From Lineus longissimus (Eukaryota > Nemertea > Pilidiophora > Heteronemertea > Lineidae): a DNA stretch of 64,000 bases. The number at the start of each line of letters is the position of its first letter. The first letter of the stretch is position 1. Below the pieces are notes generated by a model. The model did no database searches, had not been told where the DNA came from, and was given only the letters and a program-made list of their open reading frames with translations. This document shows positions 1 through 13,184 of the stretch, one piece after another. The position numbers and the translations under genes were made by a program. The stretch lies in NCBI RefSeq assembly GCF_910592395.1, contig NC_088311.1, positions 22,912,646 through 22,976,645 of the forward strand. Reading direction: 5' to 3'.

Positions 1-740
1 ACACCAACCAAGATTTTGCAAGGCCAAGGGGGTTTGAAGTAGTGACTTCTGCATCTTTGTGCAGGTGGCAGGAGTGGGAACTGTTTGATCTTCTTGGAAT
101 ATTCCTCCTGGTTGGCCAGAGGTACAAATCCTTTCTGTGGCAGCTGACAATCGAAACAGCTACTCTGTTTACTGATGCAGTAATAGCCACACAAACGATC
201 ATCAGCCTAATACTGTTATTTTGAAGATCTTATCTATAGTCGGTTGCATTTGGTCCATTGGTCACTCACGAAAAAACGGAAGGATTGCCGAAGTGCTGAT
301 AATTGTTGTTGTGGCTTGACTGAGGCTATAAACGGCGTCTTCGTCTGTGAGTTTGGTTTGGTCCAGTGATCATGTTGGGTTGTGTTTGTTATTTTCAGTC
401 GATGTCATATCAGACTGCTTGACCTCACAGGATTTGTCCATCCAGTGCAGACCATCTGTTTGCCACCATGTGCCCTGCATTGCAGTTATTAGGCTATGCC
501 TATATTGATTCCTTGTTACACCTTCAAATTCATTTTCATGATCTAATGGAATGCGCTAACCCAATACATTAGTCTATTTGCTCAATTTATCCTCGTGGCC
601 TCCATTAACTGATTATCCGGCTATTAGGTAATGAATCATACCCAAATGTGATCGTACTTGATATGACATGCCTGCTAAGTGAAAGACAATGGTATGCTAA
701 CGCAAAGAGGGTGAGGTGCGGTATGGGGGTACACCATTTT
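1..740. other. No gene seen
   Basis: Unique-looking AT-rich sequence with frequent stops in all frames; nothing supported. Confidence 0.6.
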
Positions 741-745
741 GGTTC

Positions 746-1035
746 ATCCCCATTTCGCCTACACCCATTTCGCCTACACCCATTTCGCCTACACCCATTT
801 CGCCTACAAAATTTACCCATTTCGCCTACTCACCATTTCGCCTACTCACCATTTCGCCTACACCCATTTCGCCTATTCACCATTTCGCCCATTACCCATT
901 TCGCCTACTCACCATTTCGCCTACTCACCATTTCGCCTACTCACCATTTCGCCTACTCACCATTTCGCCAACACCCATTTTGCCTATTCACCATTTCGCC
1001 AATTACCCATCTTGCCTACACAAATTTCACCATAT
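746..1035. repeat. 15/16-bp minisatellite, about 19 units
   Basis: Units read ACCCATTTCGCCTAC (15 bp) or a 16-bp form with TCACC in place of ACCC. The array starts with nearly identical 15-mers and decays towards 1035. It creates spurious open frames in all three + frames. Confidence 0.95.
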
Positions 1036-1039
1036 AATG

Positions 1040-2890
1040 TTTTAGCTGTTTTTGACAAATGACTACGTCACTTTCTCATAAATCGGTAAGGTTTTCGAAT
1101 CGAAATACACATTTTCTAGAAATTGATGGTTTAATCCCGGCCGGACGGCTCGCTTCGATGCCGTTTTCGTTGATGACGTCACAACATGAACATTTTTGCG
1201 GTCGCGGTGGTTTACATTCAGCGATTTTATAATAAATCTAATCAAAAATGGAAAATTTGAGCTTTACATTTGTGATCAACAATTAAAAACGGACGTATTT
1301 CCGCAAAGTTGTAAATCACATCATAGTATCACTTTAATGAATGAACAATCTTAAGAATTCACCGTTCAGTCTTTTCTTCAGAGGCCTGCAGTGTTGGGCA
1401 AAAAAACTTTTCCTTTGCGCATTTTCTCACTTTATCACAAACAAAATCCTCATCAATGATCTTTTTATTTTCCACAACATCTTTCTCACAGATTGACCAG
1501 ATCACTACGAAAGCCTGCAAAAAACGTCTCTATTTATCGTAACTGATAAGATCAACAGGACTAGCCAGAAACCAATAAACATGTTAACAGTAAATGTTGT
1601 TAAGCAGTGTACCGTGTCTTGTAAATATGTCATGTTTATCATTTCAGGCTTGACCCTATCATCATCCTCGCACCATTAACACCCAATGAAAAACTATCTA
1701 CAGTGACATTTGCAAAGAATTCAGATGTAAGTTATTTTTCGAATTTCTCGTCTAGTTTTGGTATGAAATTACGTTTCGATTTCATGATGAGCTTTTTCAC
1801 TCGAATCAAAATTGTGTTTGGGAAATGAATGAAAAACCTTTAAAAAACAGCGAACTAGCTTAACACTCTCATGGCCAGACCATCATCCCCAACTCTTCAG
1901 AAAAGCTCTATTGCAGATAGCTGCATAGGGCTTTGCAATAACTTCTTCTTGTGAAGGTGGTCCCGAATCAATGAAGAAAATAAAGCTACATCCCCTTCAT
2001 ACTGTACTAACCGCCTTCCATTTTGGTCTGGAAGAGATGCCACTAAGTCAGTAGACGAATCATGGATATTGACTTTCGGAGATTGAAATCATAGATCGCT
2101 GATGGCAGGCATTGTGTTGGCCTGTCTCAGACATGTCACATTCAACAATGCGCCCGCTATGATAGAAAGCTTTGTGTGCCATGTTAAAGTCAACTCGTAT
2201 CTGATACAAAGTGATTCATGTAATAATCCGGAATAACACAAGCTGATTCTTTTTAACCCATTGCGCCAAACAAATTTGGAAAAGGACACATCAACCTTTT
2301 TTTATATGGATGACCGAAAACTCACTGAAGAGACAGGAGATGTACTTGTATGTTTTCGAGCAACGTAGAAGCCGTTAATTTCCCAGATTCTTTTGGGAGG
2401 TTTGGGAGCATGAAATGTCCCTTAAAATCTTGGAAACTGTCAAATTTTTCAACGGTCAAAATCTGTTGTTTTACATTGGGTCTGATTTGAGTGATACAGA
2501 TATTCCTTGTTCAAGCATCATCTTACATAATCTGACCCACCTCGCTTGCTCCTACATGAAGTCTACCTTTAAACTTTTGATGTTGTCCTGAACAAAGTTA
2601 TATCTCATTCATTGATACAGTCCACACGTCATTTTAAAACTGCGTGTAGTATTAATAGCAGCTATCAGCATGTAAAGTGTCACATCAATGCATTGCCTAA
2701 CCTGGAAAAACTAAACCGTTCACGAACTTCTCCTAATGCTGATAGAAATCGATGAAGAAAGACAGCCGAGGTGTCGAAGACCCACTCAACCGTATCAACT
2801 AGATATGATGACACATGTCACGAACATGATCACATGACCAGGGGCAGCATCCAGTCAATCATGTGTAATAAAACATCAGGTTCTTCACAC
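1040..2890. other. No gene seen
   Basis: No coding-like frame or recognised repeat. A few intron-like TTTCAG and GTAAGT strings occur without matching open frames. Confidence 0.55.
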
Positions 2891-2894
2891 GGTA

Positions 2895-3073
2895 CAGTGG
2901 AACCTCCCTTAGTGGACACCTCTCTACAAGAACACTACACTCGGCACTGGTCCCAAATTAGTTGCTCCCATTGAATTTGACCTCTGTAATAAGGAAACCG
3001 GTGTTATCAGAACATCTCTGAATTGAGGACAAAATCAGTCCCGAGGGTGCCTGAAAATAGAGAGGTTCTACTC
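2895..3073. mobile_element. pogo/Tigger-like MITE
   Basis: The left end CAGTGGAACCTCCCTTAG and the right end GAGAGGTTCTACTC are inverted copies, flanked by TA on both sides (2893-2894 and 3074-3075). The CAGTGGAACCTC.TTA..GACACCTCTC terminus is typical of pogo/Tigger elements. At 179 bp there is no transposase, so it is non-autonomous. Confidence 0.75.
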
Positions 3074-3964
3074 TACGAGGGCATGACTTTCGAGGTTCTG
3101 ATTGTCTAAATTTCATGAACTTTTCAGTGTATCCTAGTAGGGACGAGTGAAGGCTATGTGCAGGTGTTGGAGTTGCGATGTATGCCTCCACCTCCAGAAA
3201 ACCAGGTAAGATTGTTGTTTCTCATCTGAGGTATTCGTCATACAAGGAGATGAGATTTTCTCTTCTTATAAATGATTGATTGGGGCTTTGATCTATTGAT
3301 TGATTGATTCTTCATGAGCCTGTGTTCTGATGTTCCACTGTCATGAAAAATATCAGTACTGCTGTTGCAGTATCCTCTTCCCATCTGAGCCCAATGACTT
3401 TCAGGATCTATTCTAAACTTGGCAATAATTGTCAAATACGTTAGCTAAATAAATCTCCAGAGATTGCCTAATTTGATTTAGTCCTCAGTGAGTGATGACG
3501 CCAATCTATGCCGGCCATTACCAATTGGACCAATATCCCATAAAATGTAAAGACGCCACGAAAAATGATGACATGCGATTTACGCTGGGCTCTGGGGTCT
3601 CATCAGTTGAGATTGGAAGGTAGAATTCCATTGCGCCTTGATACGCAATCGAAATGTCCCCTGATGAATATCTCCAAGTGTACTTCTTGCTGTGCAGTAC
3701 AAAGTATGCGTGTTGCTGTGCCTTGTCAGTAACTTGAACTCTGACTTAGAGAAGACTGTGCCAATAGTCGTAGTATGTTGACGATCTTCAGTGTCCAAGT
3801 TTTGCTGTGTTATCTTTGTAGCACTTTCAGATACATTTCCTTTATACCATTCCAGGTGGAAAGTCTCATGAACGTGATCAAGAGTTCACTTGCCAGTCAA
3901 CTTCAGAGCAACAAGTCTGTATAAGGCCACAGGACCTCTTCAGCCCTACCAACATTTAGCACAT

Positions 3965-4098
3965 GTCACAGGAAAATGTCCTGTTGCTTGAGCACAAATG
4001 TTTGAGATTGACTATAAATTTTTCAGGATAAGCCTACAAAATGATCAACTTACCAACCTGTCACAGGAAAACGTTGTTATACTTGAACACAAATGTTG
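3965..4098. repeat. Short direct repeat, 95 bp apart
   Basis: GTCACAGGAAAA..GT..T..CTTGA.CACAAATGTT occurs at 3965-4003 and 4060-4098, a local duplication of about 38 bp. Confidence 0.5.
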
Positions 4099-4378
4099 CC
4101 TCAATTTCCTTCTTTCTGTATTATGCCTTTATTCATTACCCTTGGTTTGCCTCACCAACAAAATGTGTTTTCTGAGGGCGAAAGTTCTCCTCTAAAAAAA
4201 TGCTAGCCATATTCTGTTATGCCACTTATAATGCTAGAATCACCAGTGTTGGGAACCTAAAGAGAGCTCTTTCAAAAAGATCTATCCAAGAACACTTAAT
4301 GGTCATATTAGTACTGACTAATCTTGGTGCAATTTCTCTCCAACAAACTGTTCAACAGTCACGATCAGTCCACGAGCG

Positions 4379-4657
4379 TTAATCCCTTGAACCTAAGAGC
4401 ATACAAGACTCTTGTCTGGCAGTGACATTCATGCAGAACGGTTTAGGAAACCATTGAGTGTTATGGAGTACTTGAGACAAGTGTTCTTGGATGACATCGC
4501 AGAGCCTGTCAGTATCACGGTTGCCACCGGGCACTAATGGTGGTGTCGTGTGGCAGTGGGAGAGAGTGCTTTTTCTGGTACCACAATCACCAGCCGATTG
4601 AGGAAGTCGGAATACTATGCCAACAGTAAACAATAGCATCAGTAGGGTCATTTGCAT
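4379..4657 (-). CDS. Candidate small secreted Cys-containing protein (92 aa)
   Basis: A single frame starts MQMTLLMLLFTVGIVF, a plausible signal peptide, with likely cleavage near QSAG. The remainder has five cysteines (C25, C35, C53, C75, C85) and one sequon (NVT). I recognise no family. The odd Cys count, lack of a visible promoter or poly(A) signal, and modest length mean it could be chance or one exon of something larger. Confidence 0.25.
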   Translation of the reverse strand: MQMTLLMLLFTVGIVFRLPQSAGDCGTRKSTLSHCHTTPPLVPGGNRDTDRLCDVIQEHLSQVLHNTQWFPKPFCMNVTARQESCMLLGSRD

Positions 4658-4659
4658 CT

Positions 4660-7075
4660 AATTTCTTTAATTGCGCAGGGTTTCCCTTTCATAGCAGATT
4701 TGTTGGTAGAAATACCACTGATATGGCTAACATGCTACTGGTAGGCCAAACTCTGTATGAGGAATGGAATCGTTTCAATGGTTCCCTATCTCCTCCACTG
4801 GTAATTCTTTTAACAATGCCGTCCAGTCAATTTGATATTACAGTTTCTTGCATCTTACGATTTGATGAAATTATTGCATGTAAATATCCGTCCATAAAAG
4901 GTCATCTGTAAATCTGCTGACAGAATGAACATTGTGATACCTTTACCGTAAACATCTACTTCAAAGCGAGTTTAAATGTACAAATGTAGTTATTATTTTT
5001 TAATGAAATAAATTTGTTTTCTATTTACTTCATATTTAGCTTTGTGATTTGTTGTTATTTTATGATTACTGACAATTTCATGTAACGGCGAAGATGTTTG
5101 CGGGCGTTTCAATTTTGCAGACTTTATCCGCGAAATTGATACTGTCATCTTGACTGGAGAACTGGTTGATTCTTGTCTGGTTGCAGATGGGAGAATTCTA
5201 ATAGTCCTGTTACCTATCGTCAGTGGAGGGCGAATTCAGATTGAAGTCGTCCATCCTTCAAGGAAAAGAGGAGACGATTGGTGTTCACTGCCCGTAAGTC
5301 GGCGTGCGACTTCTCCGAATTCGTCATGGCGCTAAACGTAACTGTTTAATGATTCGACCACCGTGACTGGCGATCTATTTGTTAAAGTGTTGGGGAAATT
5401 CATTTCTCATGATAGATGAGAATTCGATGACCTTGCGGAATTGGAATGCCAGAGGAAATAATTGCATCAGTGCGCTTTGCACAGGTTCGAGGGCTATTGA
5501 TATTGATGTTGCAGGATATTTATAGAAGGTCACCTTAAAGTGTTTGCCTCGCGTTGTGACCACTATCGATCACGAACAGACCGAATGACCCAATGAAGTA
5601 AGGTCATCAGATGCCCTGTAGGAGAAGAACGACAAGTCCAAAAATGGGGTCGGGAACCACCAACATATCTGTTGACTTTTGCTTCTGCCGGGAAAGAAGT
5701 CGTCATCCGTTCTCGGGTCCCGACATTTATACCAGTATTGCAGGGATCCGTTTCCTAAAGGAATTTTAGATTTGGGTTTTAAGAACCCCCAGGCGCACGC
5801 AGTGTGTCTAAGCTAACCAACCGACGACTGCATTGTATATATACATGTACTTGTGTGGACAAATTGATATTGATTGGAAAACTGGGGCCACAACGGATTA
5901 TTTGCCCGAACTCGTTCGACATAAATGATGGATAACTTACAACGGCCGCAAGAGTGTTCTGCTGAATCCGAGCGCTGGTCATTAGGCTAATTGGTCTAAT
6001 CTGATATGAGCTGCACACTGACTTGCGGTGTTGTTCTGGGGTGCATATATATGATTGTTCCTCCGACTCTGTCCAATGGTACCCGATAGAAAAAGGGTTC
6101 CATATTCCCGAGAACCGAACTCATTCTAAGTAGATTAGTCTCTGTCTGTCACCAAACCCCAACATCATCCCTCGCTTTTTCCTTTGCCGAAATCTCTTTA
6201 AAAAACATCAATTTCGTTGGAATAGGGGGAAGAACCCGGGCGGGGAAGATAAGACCCGCGGAACATTGGGGATGATCCCGTTGTTTAGCAAGCCTGCATT
6301 CATTGCTTCAACCAACTCGCCCATGCAGCCGATGGGTTTTAGACAGCCCCACAAATATTCCGCCACAGGGCTCTTGAGCACACTTAAAACTGTTGGGACT
6401 TTATCAAACGGTTGCTGGTCCTCCTTTGGGATGCTAAAGTTCGTACCACGATGACCGGGAGACCAATAACTGATAACCTAGATGCGGTCCCGCGGGTCGA
6501 ACTTCCTTAGACTTGCTCATAAATCTGACTTGGATGAGAAGTCAACTGAACGTATCGGGTGCCTCGGGACAGGATCTCACCAAAAGTCCCGCCACTATCC
6601 GCTGATGACATTTATCTCCGTCATGTGACAAGTAGTTTTGTCACGAGCATGTTCGTTGAACATGACACGACATGACAGGAGGGTGACAAGTGACATCGCC
6701 GTGAAATGTATGTTTAGCACCCTCTTTGGAAGTGACTTGTATCGTATGCAAGTCGAACACGAACTCGCCGATATGTATGGGACGCTCCAACACCAAAGTA
6801 CATCGAACCTCACGTTATGAGGAATATATTCATCACTGAATCGAACAGAACCCAGGCTCCAAGATTCTGAGGGAGTAACCCTCTTGACCCAATGACTTTT
6901 GACATCGCTAAAGTGTTGGAACTGAGGTGGTATGAAGACCCGGGAGACAAGAAGAGGATTTCCCAAGTTGCTGAACATCATATTACCAGACAGAATCTCC
7001 TTTAGCGCCGAATTCCGCCGCAACAACAGACCCCAATCCCCTAGTGGCGTTGCCATTCAGTCGTATACCAGTTCA
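4660..7075. other. No supported gene
   Basis: Includes a 153-codon open frame on the - strand at 7056-6595 in locally GC-richer DNA. Its residue order shows no domain, and I do not call it. Confidence 0.5.
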
Positions 7076-7079
7076 TCTG

Positions 7080-7870
7080 GTGGCCATCTGATTTCATCAT
7101 TGGTTTATCAGGCTAACAAAGGTTGGGGTCAATCTCATGTGTGGATGCGGACGTGATGAGAAGACGAACCATTGCCCACGGCATAGAGTTGGCATTCATC
7201 GCTAACATGAATGATTTGACCAGTCATGCCAGTTAACCAATTTTCTTGATAAGGACGATTGTTGTTCCTGGAAATATATAAAAGGTCGACCGATTAGTGA
7301 ATATTGTTGATTTGTTTTGATCGCATGGTGGAGACCCATATTGGATATTCCTTTTGCAATATGGGGATCCTGATTTACTGTATCATTGCAACATTTCAAA
7401 GAGATGGAGTCGACCGGTGCATCTTGCCCACGACAAAAGGCTGTAATGATAATTATTGCCCAATGGTCAAGGCATGGGGTTTGTAATCATCGCTTACATG
7501 AGTAGTTATGCCAGTTAACCAATTGGTCCAGATGTTGTCGATTCCTGAAAATCTATAATCGATGTGATACATGCATTTGTTGAGCATATGCCCTTTGTCT
7601 TCATGGTGACACACCCGGTGTAATATTGGGATCATGAAATCAATTCAAAGAAAAAGAAATGACGCATGATGCATCGGATTTTACCGTTGGTTTGTCAGAT
7701 GCGGACATGATAAAATACCTCATTGCCGAAGCGGGTTTGTTTTCATCGATAACATGAATGATTTGACCAAGTCATGCAAGTGAACCAATATTCTTGATGT
7801 AGCCGTTTGGAAATAATAAAAGGTCGACCGATAAGTTATTTGTTGATGCGTTTTGTCTGTGCGCTGAATG
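7080..7870. repeat. Three diverged tandem copies of a unit of about 270 bp
   Basis: Anchor segments CATCG.TAACATGA.T with TCATGCCAGTTAACCAATT occur near 7198, 7488 and 7744, and the first and third copies share ATAAAAGGTCGACCGAT. Spacings are 290 and 256 bp. The left part of copies one and three also shares GATGCGGAC.TGAT. No open frame is conserved among copies. Confidence 0.7.
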
Positions 7871-8300
7871 ATGAGAAAGTTAACTTCCACATGATGGTAA
7901 TTATGCAACGCGTAAATAGTGCGTATACACAGCATCAAACATACTGGACGTGTTTTTCCTTTTAAGCCGAATGACACAAGTGATTACTCTTTTATAACCA
8001 CAATCCCCTCTGTATCAATGGGGCGTTTGGGTTAATGACAATTGATCTGCCTCGATTTCCGTGCGCGCGAATCCTACCACCACCACCATCACCACAATAA
8101 GAAGCTCCGGTCGATATTCTCGATACAAAGTTATTGAGATTGGGCCGTCGGGTCCACTCGCATGAGATTAATCATGAGGTTAGCGAATTTATCCGGAGGG
8201 GATTGATCGACCTCTGATAGCTGTGACAAGGGCAGAAGGCCAGTTTTCCGTTATTTTAGGTCATTGACCTGTTTGATGGAAAAATTGATGGCACGTAATT

Positions 8301-8606
8301 ATTTTGCACTTTGCTCAACTGGCGAGAACGGCAGACGTCCTACGCACGTTACGCAAACAATTTCCAAAAAGTCGGGGAAAATTGTCATGACTGTCGAATA
8401 ATATTTCACTTCCACGCTGCCATCAACAGTAGCAAACGCCGTCGACACTTCTACGCAGTATGACGTAGGTGTTGGGAAAGACACTGGCGCTTGAATGTTG
8501 CTCGTGCCAGGAGTGTAGCGCCAATCAGGTGCTGATAGTTCGCGCTGAAACTTCCAGTATTCATCACATGAGCCAGCACTTTCAATTGAACAACTACAAT
8601 GTAAAT
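8301..8606 (-). CDS. Candidate terminal exon, unknown product
   Basis: On the - strand an acceptor-like TTTACATTGTAG is followed by an open frame to TAA near 8301 that reads CSIESAGSCDEYWKFQREL, then SYCVEVSTAFATVDGSVEVK. It has the look of an extracellular beta-rich segment, but I recognise no domain. No partner exon was identified. The acceptor side is partly duplicated about 206 bp away (8785-8832). Confidence 0.25.
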
Positions 8607-8832
8607 TGACAAATCTCACCTAATCGATAATAAACACCTGGGTAGGCGAGGGAATGAGGGAGGTCACGATAACAAACCGTCGGACTATTCCATGGGCGTC
8701 ACTAGGAAGTTGATTGATTCAGTTAGTGTCTAGCGGTGAAACGTCTCTCCTCTTCAGCACCACAGTGACTGATGATCCGAACCACTTTCAATTAAACAAA
8801 TTGACAAATCTCACCAGATCGATTGCAACATA
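8579..8832. repeat. Short duplicated block
   Basis: CACTTTCAATT.AAC followed by AAATTGACAAATCTCACC is present at 8579-8626 and 8785-8832. It overlaps the acceptor side of the candidate exon at 8301-8606. Confidence 0.5.
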
Positions 8833-8834
8833 AA

Positions 8835-10440
8835 CATACAAAGAAAAGTTCATGCATTGTTGATTCCAACGACCAGTCTGAGGAAAGATAAACGCCCAGT
8901 TGCTCAAGACGACACTTAGGCTACATGTAACGTTTGGGCTAACCTTAACTTGAAGTTACGTCTATTTGAAGGAGATACGCCAAGTTACATGAAGACCTAC
9001 ATGTAGTGACTTATAAACTGTTTCATATAACCGAGCCCTGATTCCCTGTCCTAACTCGGAGAGTGGGGCTTCAAACCACGGAGCGGTGAGAATAACTGAA
9101 CCGTCAATGCGCCTCGCGACTTCCGAGACCGATTTCGTGTTTATCTCGCAGGCTCTCGTTCTCAGAGTCGAGATCGATCTACATCTCCCCCACTGACTTG
9201 GACATCGTCCCCGAAATCTCAGTCTCGAAATCCATCAGAAGCAATCGGCGATTATACGGCCCATCAACTAACAGCGTATTAATAAAACTCTCCCGCAGGA
9301 CGCTCGATAATGCACTCACAAGCGGCACCGCTTCGAGGGGAAGAACATCCTTGCAGAATTGATTACTGGGAGATGGCAAGACACAAGAATTCCCCATTCT
9401 TGGATTTACAAGACTCCCGCTGTGTCAGTGTTCAGCATCGCGAAGGTTTCAGTTTGCGGCCCGCTCAATTTATGCAAATTACTGTGGCCACCTGATTGAA
9501 TGCGATCTGAGGTTATAATAAAAAAAGAGGTTTTGATTTGAACAAAACAGTTTTGAGTTATTTTGGCATGTTCAGACAGCGATATATTTCATTTGCCTTT
9601 GAAATAGAATTTCAAAATGTTCGATAAAATTAATTATGATGAGGATAAAATGAAAAGAGTGATCACTCAAAATGTAGAATATCTCCAAACTCTCGCAAGC
9701 AGAAGATTGTGGGAACGACTCTTTATTCAACGTAACCATGACAACCTGCTTTTAAATTCAGAAGTCTTAAAATCACTTTCTCAACGTGGTACTTCAATGA
9801 AAATAGAATTTTAAAGGAGAGGTCTTGAAGATGATCAAAGAGCGAATGGTTTCGGTTGACCGGTGGCAACCATTGAGGATGCTCGAGACTGAGGTATCTC
9901 TTCAATTGCCAGATTGTGCACCAGAGCGTATAATGGTCGTCGGATTATTATTCCCCTAGTATAGGCAAAAGGTTAATCGCACTTATCTTGACAAATTTCA
10001 AAAAGCAAGTGGAGTGTAGTTGTCATCAAATTCCAATCGCACTGAGAAAATCTCTTCCATTTGATACTTTGAGCCAAAAACCGCTCCAAAAGCGTGCCTT
10101 TTGTTTAGAGCAGGCTCCGACCATGAATGCATTACAGAGTGCATACATTACAGCATTTTCGCCTCACCATCTACTGCACTGTGAAATGCATTGGCTGATG
10201 AGAGTAGCTTTGGGTTCAATTATATTCTTTTCGTTTTCGGACGGTCGGGTCGGTCCCTCCTCATTTTAGATGAGGAAACATACACATATTCTATTGTGTC
10301 AAACATGTCTAAATGCACAATAGATGGGAAAAGACATCAGAAATGTTGGAACTCTGGGATTATCAAGTCAGAGTTCCGAGATACAAAACCAGCATTTGAA
10401 CGTGTGGGCTTGCTGCTACATTTATGTTACTATACATGTA
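8835..10440. other. No supported gene
   Basis: The - strand at about 9397-9100 has a coding-like stretch (RESFINTLLVDGPYNRRLLL, then DFETEISGTMSKSVGEM) ending in TAG, followed by 27 more open codons in the same frame. It may be a decayed exon; there are no clean splice sites. Confidence 0.4.
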
Positions 10441-10804
10441 TAGCATTCCGCGAAGTTACTATTTATAGCTCACAAGGTCATTTGCATAAGATTTTGATGA
10501 CGTTTTAGTCACGTGACAGTCGGACATCGACACTTATTTCTACGCATTTGAGCTTATTTCAAAGTCAATTATCTTTGTCCCTGCATTGTTTTTAGCATAA
10601 ATGATACCATAGAGTCAGAGAGAAATATTCAGAACAATTATGTAGTATTTCCAACACTCGGACATGTGCCAGATTGAATCTAACTGCCCTAGTTAGAAAG
10701 CCTGAATCCATTACGAAACCGCATGTTTGTCCGACATTGCCTGTAATTCAACGATGGGGAAATAGAGGGCAGCAGCTGCAGTGACGTCATCTTCGCGGAA
10801 TGCT
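10441..10804 (+). mobile_element. 364-bp MITE, copy 1
   Basis: Terminal inverted repeats AGCATTCCGCGAAG / CTTCGCGGAATGCT bound the element. A second copy in reverse orientation at 26632-26995 has the same length and near-identical sequence by eye. No coding capacity. Confidence 0.85.
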
Positions 10805-13184
10805 CAGTATTACTATAAGCTATGACATAATGTTTTGAAACCCAACGAAAAAGCTGCCGACTGGTTGGTGTGAGCAAACAGGCGTGTTAGCATTTTCGAA
10901 CGATTGCTTTGTTTTCGTCACGAAAACTCCAGGGTTCGCGATAAATTGAACATGGAGTGACACAGTTGCAATATTTGCCCGATCCTGAACCCAATAAACG
11001 AATTTCCGTCCGCGCTGATGTGGAATAGGATTATTTGATTTGCATACTCTTACGATCGGATGTTCGTCTGTCCCGTCATTGAGATAGCATGGTAATTTCG
11101 TGGCATTGGCGGCCGTTTTCTATGGAATGGATAGTAGCTTGGTCGGCAGTATAAACAAAACGCTTACTTGGGTATGGGTAGCCAGCCTACAGAACTAATT
11201 CATGCTATACGACGTATAGAAGTTTGACGTAAAAGTGTATTTGCTTTACCAGAATTGGACTAAGCATGAGCAAAAACTAGCCATTTGCACAAAAATATAC
11301 TGACCACAATTAGTATACATGAATATGATGTAATCTATGATCGTCACAACCCACAGACAGAAATGAAAGCAGTTTGATTAATATATTGTTTATTGATACA
11401 TGTTTTATATTTGTAATGATACACACGTGTACATGCTTAGACATAATTGATCAGTGTCATTACCATGGAACTGAATTACGACACACGTGACAATAGACGG
11501 ATGTCAGACAGCCGACTGATTGTTTTGTAACGCGTTGATGAGGTACCTACACAAACGCCATCACCATGGAGAGTAAGTGAAGAGCTATATGATGATGTCC
11601 TTTAGTTGACCCATAGCTCTCAATCGGTAATTTTGTAAAATAGTAGCGACGAGCAACCAGTGTAAATACCGCAACCTAAGGCCAAACCATGACAAATACG
11701 ATCTTAAAACCTTGTCAAACTTAATATCTAAAAGCCAAACTACAACTAATACATTGTCCAACCTAAAAGTTAAAGGCTCAACCACGACGAAAACGATCTT
11801 TGTCAACATTGTCAAACTCAAAATCTAACAGATTTCAGTGTTACTGTTAGAAACATCTGATGACGACAGTCAGAAGCCATAGTCAAAACCTAGCCTCTTC
11901 CCAAATATTTCAACGATGTGACGGTGTGACAATATTATTAGATAGGTTACCAGAGACAGGTTACTGGAGCACATTTGGGACATTTCAAATCAACCCGAGA
12001 GCTAACTCTTGAGGAATGACGGCTTGTCGTCTGGCAATTAATGTACTGCCGTGAGTGATTAGACAATGTATCTTTCAGCACCGAGGTAAGGGAATTCTTT
12101 TTCTCAGTTTGGTCGAAGTCCTGAATAATCGTTATATAATTTGCCTGTCTAAGAATGACAATATCACGTCAATTAAACTGGAATCAACTACAGTATGTAA
12201 CGCGTAACAGCAAAACCAGGCACATGCTGCTCTTAGCTCAGCAGGTTGAGACGAGCCAGCTGTTGTCGGCCTTTTGTGAATTAAACGTATGCGTAAATCA
12301 ATTTCTTCTATTATCTCCTGGTGTCATTTACTATGATGTATTTAGGCTCATCTTCTGTGCGATTTGTGTCTGGTTTTGCAGATGTGACGGTTCACATATA
12401 GAGTTTGAGACCTGTACATGTACTATATGCGATTCAAATGCGTTTCCGTGCCGGTACGTATCCGTATATACATGTATAACCTCAGTGCTTTTTTAAATGT
12501 ATTTGACCTAACTATGAGCAGGTTATAGTAACAAATGGAGCAGAATTATGTTCTGTTATCAATTTCACTGTGGTATCGGGCGTTTCTGAGCCGCAGACAG
12601 AGTGGCTGAATCACCGGAAGGGTTCTGCTCAGCCATCATAGGGGAGCGGTCATGAGAAGGCAAACGGCCACTCTCAGCTGAATAACAATCAACCAGACCC
12701 TGTAACAAATGCTTTCTCTGCTAGCCTGCTGGGCCGCCCAGTGTCATTTGGCTTAATTGTCGCCATGCTGCCACAACACCCCTTGATCCATGAGATTTCC
12801 CCCGACTGCAGCTGTTTGCTGATGACGTAGTCGCTTGCTTCCACAGCGAACGCTGATCAAGCACACGACCAGGGAGAAGCATCAGTAAGAGCAGGGAAGC
12901 TATCCGACCACGTCACTGCGGAGAACGCAATCGCCAGAAATCAATAACCGGGATCCTTTGAGCTCTTCGTTAATGGAACACGTCCTCCCGTGAATCAGTA
13001 TGGTAGAAAAGGTGCAGGTGTTACGGTCGCCGGGAGGTACCACCGCCAGGCACCTGTCTCCTGGCTATGGAAGGGAGAGCTCCTGCCCAATGCGGATTAA
13101 AATTTGAACATGGTCGAGGGAGGAATAACATAGTAGCCCTGGCCAACATTTTGTGTTCCTCACCATCATGTCGAGTTAAACAAA
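10805..13184. promoter_or_regulatory. Upstream region of the receptor gene; no defined promoter element
   Basis: No gene-like frame. The last 600 bases before the ATG are richer in G+C and CpG than the surroundings, and hold the presumed 5' UTR. No TATA box could be fixed. Confidence 0.35.

Noticed and set aside
745-1035. CRISPR-like array
   Set aside because: The repeats are direct tandems without unique spacers, and the DNA is clearly from an animal genome.
648-1062. Three overlapping open frames on the + strand and one on the - strand
   Set aside because: They are created by the 15/16-bp minisatellite, which lacks stops in several frames; the products are simple peptide repeats.
6595-7056. 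153-codon open frame on the - strand
   Set aside because: No leader, domain or splice context, and a shadow frame on the other strand is also open; likely chance in GC-richer DNA.
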